In this document: positions 41,616 through 53,764 of the stretch, one piece after another
How the letters are laid out: every line of letters begins with the position of its first letter
Numbering within the stretch: the stretch's first letter is position 1
Assembly: GCA_029204225.1 (NCBI GenBank)
Contig: CM055096.1
Span: 63,331,240 to 63,395,239, forward strand
From: Diphasiastrum complanatum
Taxonomy: Eukaryota; Streptophyta; Lycopodiopsida; Lycopodiales; Lycopodiaceae
DNA length: 64,000 nucleotides
Reading direction: 5' to 3'
Position numbers and translations under genes: made by a program
The notes under the pieces: generated by a model
Told to the model about the DNA's origin: nothing
Seen by the model: the letters and a program-made list of their open reading frames with translations, nothing else
Databases searched by the model: none

Positions 41616-42972
41616 CCGGATCGTCAACAATCCATGACCCGGATCGCAAAAAATAAAATCCCAAGGAAAAAACACTAACGGCTGGAAATCTTTGTGATAC
41701 TTTAGTTAGCATAAAACGTTTAGTATAGATAGTCATTCCTTGACTAGAGTTTGCCTATAAATAGATTATTATCAGAACATTTTTATTCATCTATCTACAG
41801 TGGTTAATTGGTCCTTGATAGCATAAGTCTATAGGCCTTGATAGAATAGTTTTGAGAGCTCAAGTCAAGGATTGTTTACGGGCTGTGTGTGGCTTTTCAA
41901 CTACCTGTTGGATCCACGTTTTAGAGAAAGGAATTAGCTCATTTATGCATGTCATGATTTCTAGATTATTGATAGTCTTACTGTAAAGTAGGCCATTTAG
42001 ATGTCTTTTAAAAGTATCCATGAGCTGGGGACCCAACTAGCATTAAGACTGATAATTACTTGCAATAGCTCATGATTCCAAAATGGCTTCCCTCAGTACA
42101 CAATTGTCTAACAGTCCACCCTTTTATACAGTTCCCCTGAAAAGAATTCAATGAAAAGCAAACAAATTTCAAGGAAAAGTTAAAAATAGATAAAAAAAAC
42201 TAACTCGTTATTTTATTTTTATTTTTTAGGTTTCGGAAAACCTTAACTCTCGAGAACGTAATTCGGATTGTGGGCTGCAACTATGCCAGGCTTGCACAGA
42301 TTCTATCTCGATGACCTGCATGTTTGCCTACTTTTTTAGTTGTGATTTTTTTTCACGACGGTTTTTTTTGTCCACAAATTTTCCTTGGCTTAATAGGATG
42401 GAACTTTTCAACCTTGCAATTTTTACACAATCACAGGATCACGAGTAGCTCTCATACCTATTTACCATAGTATCAAGTTCCATCTAGAACAAGTACTCAA
42501 GATCATTGTCAAATATATGCAAAAAAGATTCTTGCATTCGACTTTCTACATCAATTGTATGCATTACATGGAAGTGGATCCATGAGATCATCAACCTCTC
42601 TCTCTGTGAAGATCAGCACACAACCGCCTCAAAGAGAATCTGGCATATAGCATGTAGATAATTGCATCCAATGCCTCCATGTGTCAAAACATCTCGGTGA
42701 ACATCAGGTGAGGAGGTCAGGTAGGTGTGAACTATTCCTTGTATCATGTCCTTAGATATGCTCAGGTTTCACACTGACTTGGTATGCAATGACATGTATC
42801 TGTTGAATTTCACACGTGTGGGACAGCCCAAAAGTGTGTTTGATCTCCTAAGATGTGGGTGATTGCACAATAGATCAAGCATAGATTGAATTCCAAGATC
42901 TATCTCACAAATCTAAGGCAAGAGCACAATGAAACATGCATATATCACTCTCCAAAGTACGTTCACACGTGT

Positions 42973-43020
42973 GGAGACTTGTGTATGAAAAAACTGGAGA
43001 CTTGTGTATGAAAAAACTAA
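42973..43020 (+). repeat. 24-bp tandem duplication
   Basis: Two identical adjacent copies of ggagacttgtgtatgaaaaa plus act are present. Confidence 0.9.
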
Positions 43021-43990
43021 GTACAAAACAGCCTTGCTCTTGGGTAGAGAGAGAAACCAACATCCAAAACTCGAATAGAGAGAGAAAGCCAAAATGACTC
43101 TAAATGTAGAATCTCACATTAACTCCAAAAAACTTTACATAGAATTGATCTAAGTCACATATAATGTAAGAAATGAATGCTTGTCACTACAATGTCCGTA
43201 AAGGTATGGATGCTGCAAATGTCTTATGTATCATGTGACCTGCTATCACACTTTAAAGTAAAGGCTGTTGTAGCAACCTCTTACATATGATATGAACGTG
43301 CTCCGTAAGGTAACTTGTAAGGGGTTAAACGCTTCTCTAGAGGCAACTCGTGCATGCCATACTCCTAGATATGCACTCCAATGGATTCATTGTAAGCACA
43401 ATATTATGCAGATAATTCAACAAATAAAGTATGTTTTGTTTCATAGGCTCCCAGTGGGGCTTAAATTCCTTCATAGATAGTAGTCATGCAGTGATGTGGT
43501 TCTGAGTATTATATCAGGATTTAATATCATCATTGGCAAAATACTGGTCTGATATTCCTCACTTCACAGATGGAATTGTTCATTGCACTGATGGCGATCG
43601 AAATCAATGCAAATTGTAGTGTGCTTCTAGGTTTGAGAATTCCTAAATATTCTTCTTTCTATTAGCCTTCTTGCCTCAAAAGTTTTTCCCATTTTCCCAG
43701 TTTGTAGCAAGAAACTTCAATTTTTGTAGATTCCAAGATGCTTAGATGGCTTTGGTCAGGCTACAAGAGACTAATTTATTAGGATAAGGTGGATGCTGGT
43801 TTTAGTAGAAAGAAAGCCTGCTTATTTGACTCTCTTGAGGTTGAACTGTACTTTGCCTAAACACATGGTTACTGGAGTCGAGCACAAATATTCTATGTGC
43901 TAATGATGATGCAACTAATTCAAATTACAAAACAAGTGCATCGATAAATGAAATCTCCAATGAATCTTATAAAGTATAGGCACCCTTTGT

Positions 43991-46900
43991 TACTTACTCC
44001 ACAAAGCACTGTGAAGTTGGTCAATATTCTGTTTTTTGATTGTTTCTTGAGTTGTTTTGATATGATTGCTAGATTGGACTGATTTTGGAGAAAAAATGGG
44101 AATATTTAAGGGCAACAAAAAGTTCATCCAAATTCCTTGAAGATGGCATATCTGAGTCTGACGATTTCTGCCTCATTTTATTTCTATTGTTGATGGGTTT
44201 GGGCTTTTCTTTTCATACACTAGTGCTGGGGCATAAGCTGTTCTTATCTAACATAGCTAAAAACTGTGAACCGTGACTAAGATAAATCTGGTCCTATGTG
44301 GTGCCTGCAGAAGTACAACTCTGTAAACATTCAGCCTCATGAACTTGATTGAAATCGGCAACTCTGAAGTTTTGAAGAGATCATCAGCCTTCGTTATCTT
44401 TTAACAGATATTTGATGACTACTGTAGCAAGGCTGCAGGATGATTGATTTACACATTTATCTTGGTACATTATCTACTGATTCTTTACCAATCTAGAGAA
44501 CAAGTAGGCATCTAATTACTGTGGTGGTGGTGACACCTATTGCACCACCTGTATTTACACGGAGCCTTGTGGCCAAATTTGTCTTTTTGGGGAATGTACA
44601 GTTTCTCACTTGTCTGAGCAATTCAAAATATAAGGTTGTTCCATTTTCACAGTTTAAGTAAATTGCGTAGTGTGATCTTTAGCTGAAAAAATCTTACTGA
44701 TGCCAGAGTCTCAGCTCTCTTGAACTGGGATATTTTTCAGGTGCTATTTGATCTCTCTTTTTCTTGCATGCATTTCCAGGCTATCAACCTGCATGGCCCA
44801 CCAACATCATCACCAACAACTATCATCATATCAATGTTTCTATCTACATTCACAAAATCATTTCTTATCATTCTTTTGGTGTAATATCTCTACTTGTGCA
44901 TACACTTCGATTCAAAGTTTGATCCTTAACAATCCTTCAATTTTGGATTGTATTTCTGATTTGCATGTTGTGATGGAATGGCATGACACACATGGTTTTG
45001 TTGGTTGATGGAGGCCTTTGCCTACATGTGCTTTTGTTGATTATGCTCAGCATCAATTGTAATTATATTCAAGGGCAGGTTGGTTGCTTTGATAAAGGCT
45101 TTTGTGCACGCAACTAAGGAGCTAGAGGCAATTTCCATCTCATTTGAATCAAATCTATGTTTTTATAAAGGCGATCTAGGAAACTTTAAGCCATTGAAGA
45201 CGAGTTTTCTGGTGACGATTGAAACAATTTGTAGCTCTTGCATCAATCTATACTTTTGTGGGGGTGATTTAGGAGGTTTTCATTGAACAAAAGGCGATTG
45301 AGGTGATTAAGTTTCTTTTGGAGGTGGTTGATGTGATTGAATCAGGTTGCATAAATTCAAGTGATTTTTTTGTGGCTTCAGTTGACTATCAACACTTCTG
45401 ATCATTGTTGTTGTAATAAGTACACTTTATGGCATTGGGAATAGTAGTTTTTTGTAGCCTTCAGAAGTACGAACTGTTGTAAATCCCCTTTACTGAAATT
45501 AATTTTTTTTTGGCAAACTAACTTTTGCTTTGCTTCTTGATTGTTGGTCGCTCCTACTGAATAGATTCCCAAAGGCACAAGAGTCAAATGTGAAAATAAA
45601 GATCGAGGTAGTGATCAACTTTAAGATGAATAGATACTCAACAAAGATAAGAGCTCATTCACACTCTTCATGATGCCACGGTGAGCCAAACCTGAGGGCG
45701 TCAGTAATTAGTGTCATCGCTCTCCACAATCCAGTTTGCTTCCATGGCTAGAGCATTTAGCACATCGTTCATATCTACTTTTGGTGGTAAATTGTAACCT
45801 CATGTTTGCACAGCCCCAAAATGATCTTAGTGGCGATTGTAGCTTCGTCTTTTCCTTTTTGGCAATACCATGCTTCACCATGAGACTTGGATCTTTGCTC
45901 TTCTAGTTGCACTTATCAGGAGTTTTTCCCTCCTTCATTCATCAATGGCTTTTTGTATGCTTAAGAATTTGTGCGAGTACCAACTAGGAACTTTTCTATG
46001 GTAGGCTATGCTCAACTAGCACTCTCCTTCAACCTCCTCAGATTAGTCTCTATTCGACGCTTAGCCAAAGCATGTAACTGTAATGAGGGAGGAAAGTAGA
46101 AACTAGGCGTATTATCTTCTAGATGTAGGTTGGATGCTCTCTATTTCTAGCGGCCAAACATGAAAGATTGAAGAATCTAATGCATTTACTCAAAGCCTCC
46201 AAAGTTGAAAAATTTCTTAGCAGATCATTAGCATACAAGCTTTGCAACAGCCTCTCAAGGTGCTATACTAGCTAGCTCCATGTCATTTCCATGTTGCTGA
46301 AGCTACAAGAGCAACCAAAGCAATCTCAGCGAGATTGAATACCCAGATCTCAAAAGATGCACTTGATTACTTAACTCTTGAGGTTTAGCGTGATTCTCGA
46401 GATATTTTTTGAGCGCAGTTAACATTGCACTTCCAAAAAGGCAAATAAAATTGCACATGGAAGATTGTTCTCGGATGGGGCCCTTCGAGCTTCAACCATC
46501 TGTAAACTGCTCTCATTCGAATCAGCTCCATAGAGTTGCAATGAACCCAGTGGCATATTAAGGTAACGATTGAAATTGACTTGAATTTCAGGTCTTAACT
46601 AAGCACACATAGAGCACAGCATATGTGATTCCTGAGTATGGGAAGTGTGGACTAACATGATCCATCCTCCATTGCTACCTATCTACTCTTTAAATTCTAT
46701 AATTATCTAATAAGAAGCAAGTTGCGGAATTGACAGTAGCACAGGCCAGATGCATCCACTAAAACTCTGAAATATGTCAACAAAAGAATTGATTAGCTGC
46801 ATCCATCTTGTTAAAGGCGGTGTTCACAATCACGGAGTTCAAATTTTGTGTCAGAATGAATTGAGGTCAAACCGAGAAGTGAAAAATTGTAATCAGTTTA

Positions 46901-47359
46901 TGATACAATTGTGACTGCCAACAGATTATGCAAAGATAGTGAAGCGGGATGGATCTGACATCTCCATGCTCAAACACCTTCGAGATATAGATTGTAAAGA
47001 CTATGTAGCCTTCCTTGGCTAATCTACAAAGTGTACCCAATACTAAAAAATAAGTTTCAAAAATCACAAAGTTATATCTTGGTATTCAATTTTAGAGAAT
47101 AATCAAATCAGGTTGATATCATGATTTTTATATGTAGCATGTATGATGCTTTGATGTAAAAAGAAAAATCTTGTGATGGATATAGTCACACTCAATTTAT
47201 TAAATTTCACATGAAGCCCTCGACAATAGCCAAGTTAGATAGAAGTTGTTTTAAATTCCACAAAAGTGCAAGCTCTCCATTGTGTAATTGAGCATGTTGG
47301 GAGCATGTGAATATTTGAATGTAAAGTGCAATTATTGTTGTTGTATTGCACTAATCAAC
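43991..47359. other. No recognised gene
   Basis: Frames are short and motif-free (for example 44085-44276, 44748-45008, 45080-45286). No exon structure could be supported. Confidence 0.35.
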
Positions 47360-48902
47360 TTAAGCATGAGAAAGAGTGCTTTCTATATCAAATTCGCAGA
47401 AAACATCATAAGGGAAATACCATTCACATTTTACACTTGGTAAGTACGACCAACAAAAGGTGATATCATGAAAGAGTTCATCTACAATACCAATAAGTTT
47501 GCGTAAAACATGAGCATAAAAGTGATTCACATGGATAGCTGCAAAACACTCTATTACGGTAACGTAAATGCAAAAAAAGTCTTCATGTGTCGCTACTAGT
47601 GGAAAATTGGAGACGGTCGATCGTTGAGGTACTAATTTCCTTCTAACCGTCCCCTCTTCGTCTTGCACATCGATTAAGATCTATGAAAGTTCAACTTTTG
47701 GATTGGTAAATCATCCTTGGTGCCACTGCTTTGTCCTTCCTTTCCTTTGAAATCTGAAAACTGCTTTTTCTTTTCCGTTCCTATCTAGAAATGATTGAGT
47801 TCGGATTGTTAAGATTGAAAGAGCCAATTCTTTTAGTCGAGTTCTCGAAGTACTTATCTTGGAGGGTAGAAAAGCTTCGTTTTAGAAGGCGCTCTATTTC
47901 TCCAATATTTTCGGCGTCTCCCAAAGGTGCAAGAAGTTTGGCAGAGAAATCTTTTGCGAGTTCGATGGAGTCATCAATCATGTATTGGCGGATAAAAAGA
48001 AAAGTCAGGTGTTCACTACATCCCTAGCAGGTTTATGTAGCCACATGAAGAATGCATTTATCTGGTTTTGGAGGGAGGCACCAGGAAAGAACTTGGCTAG
48101 GTTATTCATCATGAACCAAATAGCATGGTCAAACAGATATTGATGGAAGAGCTATTTTTGCATTTTTCACCACATCTACATTTGAAAAAAAGTCTTTTCC
48201 AGTTTCAGATTTTGGCTTGGTGTAGGTTCACTTTATTGAAGCAAGTTTCAAACTGGCCTCTAATTCTGGCCCAGGTTTGCTCACAGGGGCTACAAGAGGG
48301 TTTGAATTTGTTCATATGAATAATGGTGTCAAAGGCAACATGGGTCTCAAGTGAAGGATTTTTATGCAGGGCGGCCATCTTGCAGACTTGTATTTCTTTT
48401 TATGTCAAATGAGTCATCATGATCCAAAGATCGATAGGTATGGGAGCAAGGAAATTGACAGAAGGAAGACTCCAAAGTTTATAGGACATGAGAGTGGATT
48501 TGTACTCGATGATTCTGCCTGGAAAAAAAGGGACTTTTCAACTTTTAGATTGGCGGAAATCATAAGGTCACCAATGTCGCAAATGTCTTGAGAGAAGATC
48601 TCGAGTTGAGACGCACTATCCTCATCAACGTCATCAGTAAAGACTAGAGGGTGAGGAGATAAAGGGGCATAAAAATCAGAAGGGGAAATAAAAGCAAGAG
48701 TAATACCATTTTCATTTTCCAAGCACATAAACACTTTTCTAATGTGCGTATTACAGAATTTTTCCTCTTTATCGAATTTTTCAACGAAATCATTAAAACG
48801 ACTATAAAGATTTTCCACTAAGCTCAATGTATATATCTTTTTAGCAAACTCAAGATATATCTTTACCCAGTCAATAGTCTCAAGAAGATCAATCAAGCAC
48901 AT
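47360..48902 (-). pseudogene. Unidentified minus-strand protein remnant
   Basis: On the minus strand an open frame of 161 aa (48902-48417; FAKKIYTLSLVENLYSRFND, KEEKFCNTHIRKVFMCLENE) is followed by broken frames that read FDHAIWFMMNNLAKFFPG, then INAFFMWLHKPARDVV, and by an open piece at 47981-47781 (SIELAKDFSAKLLAPLGDAE, ENIGEIERLLKRSFSTLQDK). A further frame at 47668-47360 may belong to it. Composition is protein-like and all parts point the same way, so I take it as one decayed coding region of over 350 residues. I recognise no family. A copia C LTR lies directly upstream, 75 bp away. Confidence 0.4.
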
Positions 48903-48976
48903 AATCTTATCCTAAGGTCCAAAAAAAGAACAAATAGCCCTATCAATGTTAATGATTAAACTTATGCATCGCAACG

Positions 48977-50120
48977 TGTTGGAAAGAAGTGTGAAAGACA
49001 GATAGCTCGAAAATAAATGAACACGAAAAGAAAATGAACTCGAATGAAAGATGTTCGTGCGTAGTTTGATCTGATTACGTAGCCAAACATTAAGTTAAGC
49101 ATCAAAACATCAGACAAATAATTTGTCGCAAACAGCTAGACAAATTATTAGTCGTGAATTAGTCACGAAGAGCTAGACTAATAATCAGTCGCAAAGAACA
49201 GACAACCAAACTAAGCAATTAGAAAGCTAGACAAAACGTAGAAAAGCATTGCAGTATTGTCACAAATCTGAACGCAGAACAAATAGAGCTCTAATCAGAC
49301 TAAGTATAACAAAATATATAGGTCAATAATGCAGTGAGCACAAAACAATAGCAGACATAACCGCGTGCTTTACAAAGCTAATCAAACAATCTGTAAAGAC
49401 AATGCATCTGGAAATGTGCAAAGGCATCTACAATGTCTGTCTCTGATTACAAGTGATGTTTCATTCTATCTTCTGTTTCTTTGAATACTGAAATGGTATT
49501 CAACATATACATAAGTTTTATAGGTGTGCAGATGAAGAAGGTACAAAAGTGGTTGTGCTGTCTGTGGGAGATCAAGGGTGGCTATTGTTGTTGTCAAATC
49601 TGATTGCACAGTGCATGAAACAAGCATGAGGAAACTGCGACATCGGGCTTCGCTAAAATTGACACTGATGAAAACGTGAAAAATGTGACACTCTGTCAAA
49701 ATGCCTTAGAAAATAATCTACAAAGTACCTTCGCCTTTCTATAAGGGCTCTTTTTGGCTATTGTAGGGCACCTTCGGCATTTGTAGGACAGTGTCGCCTT
49801 TTTCGCCTGTCATAAATTATGTGTAAAAACATAGTGTCACTTTTTTTGCATTTTTTTTGCCTGTTCAAATTTGCTTGTATTTATGCAAACTGTTGTTTTT
49901 CTGGAAGTGTCGCCAACACTTGGTTGCTCAGGGTGGCCTGAAGGTGAAAAAGCGACAATGTCGCATTTTTTGCTTGTGAGAATTCCCGAGTAGGAATGCA
50001 GACTGTAGTGACAAACAGTTCAAATATGCAGACTGTGCGACAACATGAGTAAAAATGTAACAACATGAATGGAGGCAGATTAACATAGGATTTAGGAGAG
50101 TAGAGGAGATAAATCCAACA
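48977..50120 (-). repeat. Copia C 3' LTR, complete
   Basis: Read on the minus strand it starts TGTTGGATTTATC at 50120 and ends CTTTCCAACA at 48977 (1144 bp). It is parallel to 17806-18831 with several indels. It holds repeated words of the type GTGTCGC(C)TTTTT (49690-49990) and GTCGCAAA/GTCGTGAA (49125-49195). Confidence 0.85.
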
Positions 50121-50345
50121 CCCCTCTAATCTGGATTCGTGAATGCCTTGATCTTCAGACTAAGCAATGCACAAAACTTGTGTGTGCTTAACACTTAATG
50201 CCTTTGTAAATATATCTGCAAGCATGTCCTGCATTCTACAGTACGTTAAGCTTATCTCCTTGTTGAGAATCTTGTCCCTAATGTAGTGATATCAAATTTC
50301 AATGTGCTTACTCCTAGAATGAAATCTAGGATTGGCCAATAATCC
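50121..50345 (-). pseudogene. pol: Copia C RNase H C-terminal end
   Basis: The minus strand reads NPRFHSRSKHIEI, YHYIRDKILNKEISLTYC, DMLADIFTKALS and runs into a decayed purine tract before the LTR. It is the same pol end as at 18832-19090. The element is cut on its other side at about 50345, where unrelated repeat sequence starts. Confidence 0.85.
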
Positions 50346-50369
50346 AAGTGCTCCCCCTTACCCGCAAAG

Positions 50370-50780
50370 GGGCTGGTACTAGGGGACATGATTTTGGTGC
50401 AACCTCTGAACTAGAAAGGTTAAGCTGCATCACGGTGTGGATACGTGTGCTGGTATTAGGGCAAATCCTTGCCATGCTAACCCAAGTGACTCTTGCAGAG
50501 CAAGGTATGTCATGCACTACTGACCTTACTCCTGAGCATATCCATGCTTTCCAGTTGTATCTCACAAAAGGTCTAAAGTAACACTGTTTTTGAGCAAATC
50601 CATGCTATATAGAACTCATATATCAACCATGGTATAGGGACATGACTTGGGATAGACATAATTTATTATTAGCAAGAGATCTCCAATGCTTTTACAAGGT
50701 ATTAGGGCAGATCCGTGCCATTCTAACCCTTTCGTAAAAACTATATATCTTACGCATATCCATGTTGTCTAAGAATGTTT
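50370..50780 (+). repeat. Region with GGGCARATCCRTGCCAT words
   Basis: Variants occur near 50456 (ttagggcaaatccttgccat), 50526 (gagcatatccatgctttcc), 50594 (gagcaaatccatgctatat), 50702 (ttagggcagatccgtgccat) and 50752 (gcatatccatgttgtc). Two more lie at 58432 and 58508, on the far side of the minus-strand Athila/Tat-like element. These two regions may be remnants of its two LTRs, but I could not draw borders. Confidence 0.6.
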
Positions 50781-51400
50781 TCTTGGAGTCCCTACTGTTA
50801 GGCTGTTGACAAGGATTTCTTCAAGAACTGTTCAGTCGATTTGCTTTTAAGATTAGATGCAATATCTTTTACTTATGTCATTTTTTGAGTGTGTTGAAGA
50901 GAAACATATATTATGATATAAGGAACTACTCGTCCCATGCTTGTACATGCTGCGTAGGGTTTGCATAAAAATCAATAATAAGAAATCATACCTGAATGTT
51001 TGTAGATGTGGCTTCTTGAGAGGCTACCGTTGTTGTTTTCATGAAATGATTTTTTCTCTTTAGATCATAACAACATGAACATTTAAGAGTTATGTAAAAA
51101 ATGTCTAAACAATGTATACAGAGTGTGCTAAATTGTTTGCTTTGTAAAGTTTCAGTCGGTGACATACCTTTTTTTTGAGCTAGATGATGTTTGGTTCGAG
51201 TATGAACCAAACCGTAGATGATAAAAGGCCGTAGTAATAAAATGATGCTACATTGTCACACGCATCGATTACAGTTTAGTATATGAAGACATTTGAGAGT
51301 ATCATTTCATTGTAATATCAGAGATTAAGTCAATGCTCGATCCCTTGAGCATTTCTATAAAACAGACTCTTAGGATTGTTAATGGTGAGCCATAAAGCAT
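50781..51400. other. No gene seen
   Basis: AT-rich stretch between the word region and the hairpin-word array; no credible frames. Confidence 0.35.
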
Positions 51401-51403
51401 CCT

Positions 51404-51936
51404 ACTATCCATCGCTGGACAATAGGAAGTGTATAGTAAGAAGCTACAATAAAAAATGAATGTTTTGGCTTGCTGTCCATCGACATGGAGCCCATGAATC
51501 ACATAAGGCATCAAATATATGAGAGTAAATGATCCTACTGTTCATCATTGGACAGTAGGACATGTATTTGCAAAGTTTGAAAAGATTGATAGAGCTTGTT
51601 GTCCATCGCTGGATAGAATGTCTACCAAGCTTATGATTCATTTTTTAGAAGTATGAAAGTGAGCCATCTGTCCATCACTAGATAGAGGCAATCATTTGTG
51701 TTTTATTGAATAAAAACAACAATGTATGATAGGGCCATCCCATCGCTATCTACCAGAGCTTGTAAAAGCAATTTTATAGTTGAAAAGGTAGCAAGCGGTT
51801 CATCGCTGCCACCTGAGCTTGTAAATCAACTTGAAGAGATGTAACTGATGGTTGACTATCCATTGCTGCCAGTGAGGCAGGATGTACATGTTTCTTCTTA
51901 AAAAAACCGCTTGATCTGTCCCCATCACTGGACAAT
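51404..51936 (+). repeat. Regularly spaced TGTCCATCGCTGGACA words
   Basis: Nine variants of a self-complementary word (TGTCCATCGCTGGACA) occur with the core at about 51409, 51477, 51542, 51603, 51672, 51740, 51800, 51860 and 51922. Steps are 60-69 bp, mean about 64. The sequences between are mostly unlike each other, although 'gagcttgtaaa' is shared by two. Most likely it is an old 64-bp tandem repeat in which the word has been better kept than the rest. Confidence 0.8.
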
Positions 51937-52176
51937 CATCATTCAAATCATAATCAACTCATACAAAGCTTCGGGTAGTGAGAAAGATCTATCCACATCT
52001 GAGAGTTATCAAGGAAGTATCATACTGAATACTAAAAGCACGAGAAAAGAGTGCTGGAATAGCAAAGCATTGACCGTATGATAGTATCTTGTTGAATAGC
52101 GAACTGGTAGGGGTACATCTGTTGTTGTCCACTCATTTGCTAGCAAAGCAGGGTGAATATAAACAAAGAAGCATCC

Positions 52177-52178
<2 letters not shown>

Positions 52179-52238
<60 letters not shown>
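52179..52238 (+). repeat. (GA)n microsatellite, about 30 units
   Basis: An uninterrupted GA run of 60 bp follows 'gcatccat' and lies just beyond the stop codon of the minus-strand accessory ORF. Confidence 0.95.
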
Positions 52239-52242
<4 letters not shown>

Positions 52243-52259
52243 TATAAAGAAAAGGGAGA

Positions 52260-52977
52260 CTAGACTACTAAAAATGAGCATCTAAGGATCTTGTAAAGAT
52301 CTACATTGAACATCTCTATAATCTCGGACAAGTGTCTCTGCGCTTCTGCAACTTGAACTGTAGAGCCAATTGTCACAAAAGGCATTAATGAGGATTCAGT
52401 GGCGAGGGTGGTGGCAAAGGATGGGGGGACGGGTAGTTCAGAGTGGCTTGTGATAGAAAGCAATTGCGTAGTTGGTTGTGGTTGTTGAGTATGTCGACGA
52501 GACACGGGAGGTGAGTGGGGTGAAACTATCTCGCTGCGTAAATGTCTATGACTCTGGGATGTGCTTGCTTGATGTGTGGATTCGACCGATGCTAGCTCAT
52601 GGATAGCTAACACAGAGTCAGTCCAAAATCCGTGCACTTTATTCTCCAAATAAGACGCTGCCAATGAAGAGAGGAGAGAGCCAGCTGCAAATTGTTTCTT
52701 AATGTTAGCCTCATGGCTCTCTTCAACTTCATTCCACATGCCAAAAGCCATACTTATAAACTCCATAGTTATTTTATTTGAGAATGCAATGACCATCGCT
52801 TTGAGCAAAGGCTCGACAAGGGGTTACCCATTCAGCCACTATGCCAGTGCTAGGCAAAGCCATGATGTTCGTTGAGGTCGGAACATTACGCAAGACAATA
52901 AATCTAGGTGAAGCAGAGGTGTCAGATTCGGTAGAAGACATTTTGGCAAGATAAGCATAAGCAGAAAGGTCGATCAT
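52260..52977 (-). pseudogene. Accessory ORF downstream of pol, element 2
   Basis: Two open frames overlap: 52977-52774 (start MIDLSAYAYL; a second Met at 52941) and 52808-52260 (182 aa), joined by one frameshift near 52800. The product would be about 240 residues: a variable start, a helical core (FISMAFGMWNEVEESHEA, AAGSLLSSLAASYLENKV, DSVLAIHELASVES), a Ser/Pro/His/Gln-rich middle and a short C-terminal helix (EAQRHLSEIIEMFNVDLYKI). I do not recognise the family. The helical core resembles weakly the accessory ORF of element 1 (ISLEIFAMLGESYEG ... LLVAEAIHH). It lies behind a TATA box and a word cluster, as in element 1. An Athila/Tat env-like or additional ORF is the likeliest class. Confidence 0.5.
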
Positions 52978-53090
52978 AGAGCTTTGGAGAGTATCAGAAG
53001 ATGTTTTGAAAGTTTTAAAAAAGTATGGTCGCGGGAAAAATTTGCAAGAGCTTCATTAGCACTGGTGAGAAAAGAATTCAAAATTGGCCC

Positions 53091-53097
53091 TTTTATA
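53091..53097 (-). promoter_or_regulatory. TATA box before the accessory ORF
   Basis: The minus strand reads gcctataaaaggg, a canonical plant TATA context. It lies about 105 bp after the last word of the cluster and 114 or 150 bp before the possible start codons at 52977 and 52941. Confidence 0.55.
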
Positions 53098-53202
53098 GGC
53101 TAATTTGGAGGTTCTATTAGACAAAGTGCTAGTTTGTCTGATCAATTTTGAACAAAATTTTGCAGTCATATTCAGTACTGTGAAAATAGCATCTAGAATT
53201 TT

Positions 53203-53545
53203 TGGCGAAGGTTCTTGAACACTAAACTAGCTCAACGAAGGTTATGAAAAACTGGAGAAGGTTCAACCCTCGCCTAAGTGCATCCTTTGCCTAGGTACTA
53301 CATTTAATGACAATTTTCAAGGTTTCAACCTTCGTCAAACCTAACTTTGATGTTCTGAATCCATTTGTCAGATCGATGAAGGTTTATAATGAGTGCATCA
53401 TGCTCGACAAAGGTTCTTAATGTGACAGAGATTAACCCTCGCCTAGCTGGAAAATAGGCACTTCTGGTACAAACTAACCTTCGCCCAACTCAATATAGGT
53501 ATATTTGAACTGGATTTATCATATGGCAACTCGGCGAAGGTTGAT
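53203..53545. repeat. Cluster of GGCGAAGGTT words, 3' side of pol
   Basis: About eleven variants of GGCGAAGGTT or its complement AACCTTCGCC lie near 53203, 53234, 53254, 53265, 53327, 53374, 53405, 53433, 53475 and 53533. Both orientations occur. The same word is found at 56442-57116, on the other side of gag-pol. Confidence 0.85.
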
Positions 53546-53764
53546 ATGATTGTATGCAAGATTTGGGCTTGATAGAGATTTTTAGGTCACTTTTTCTTGA
53601 AAAATTGATTCTTGAAAATACTTTCCTTCCTTTTTTTTTTTTTTTTGATCTGATGACTTTTCTGACTTTTGCTCATCATTTTTTTTTGGCCTTTTTCCAA
53701 AAAACATAAAAATAACTAATAAAAAACAACACAATTAAATAAAGATAAAAAAAATCAGATCTTT

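Larger units (their letters stand above)
40090..43990. other. Long stretch without recognised genes
   Basis: No retroelement motif, tRNA or credible exon was seen. Short frames at 41148-41475 overlap in different phases and carry no motif. Two small recent-looking tandem duplications are listed separately. Confidence 0.35.

Noticed and set aside
40090-47359. Further host exons in the 40-47 kb stretch
   Set aside because: Several frames of 60-90 codons were read, but none has flanking splice signals in phase, a motif, or codon pattern that sets it apart from chance.
51404-51936. CRISPR-like array (short palindromic words at regular distance)
   Set aside because: The words vary too much, the sequence is plant nuclear DNA full of retrotransposons, and no cas gene is present. 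It is listed as a repeat array instead.
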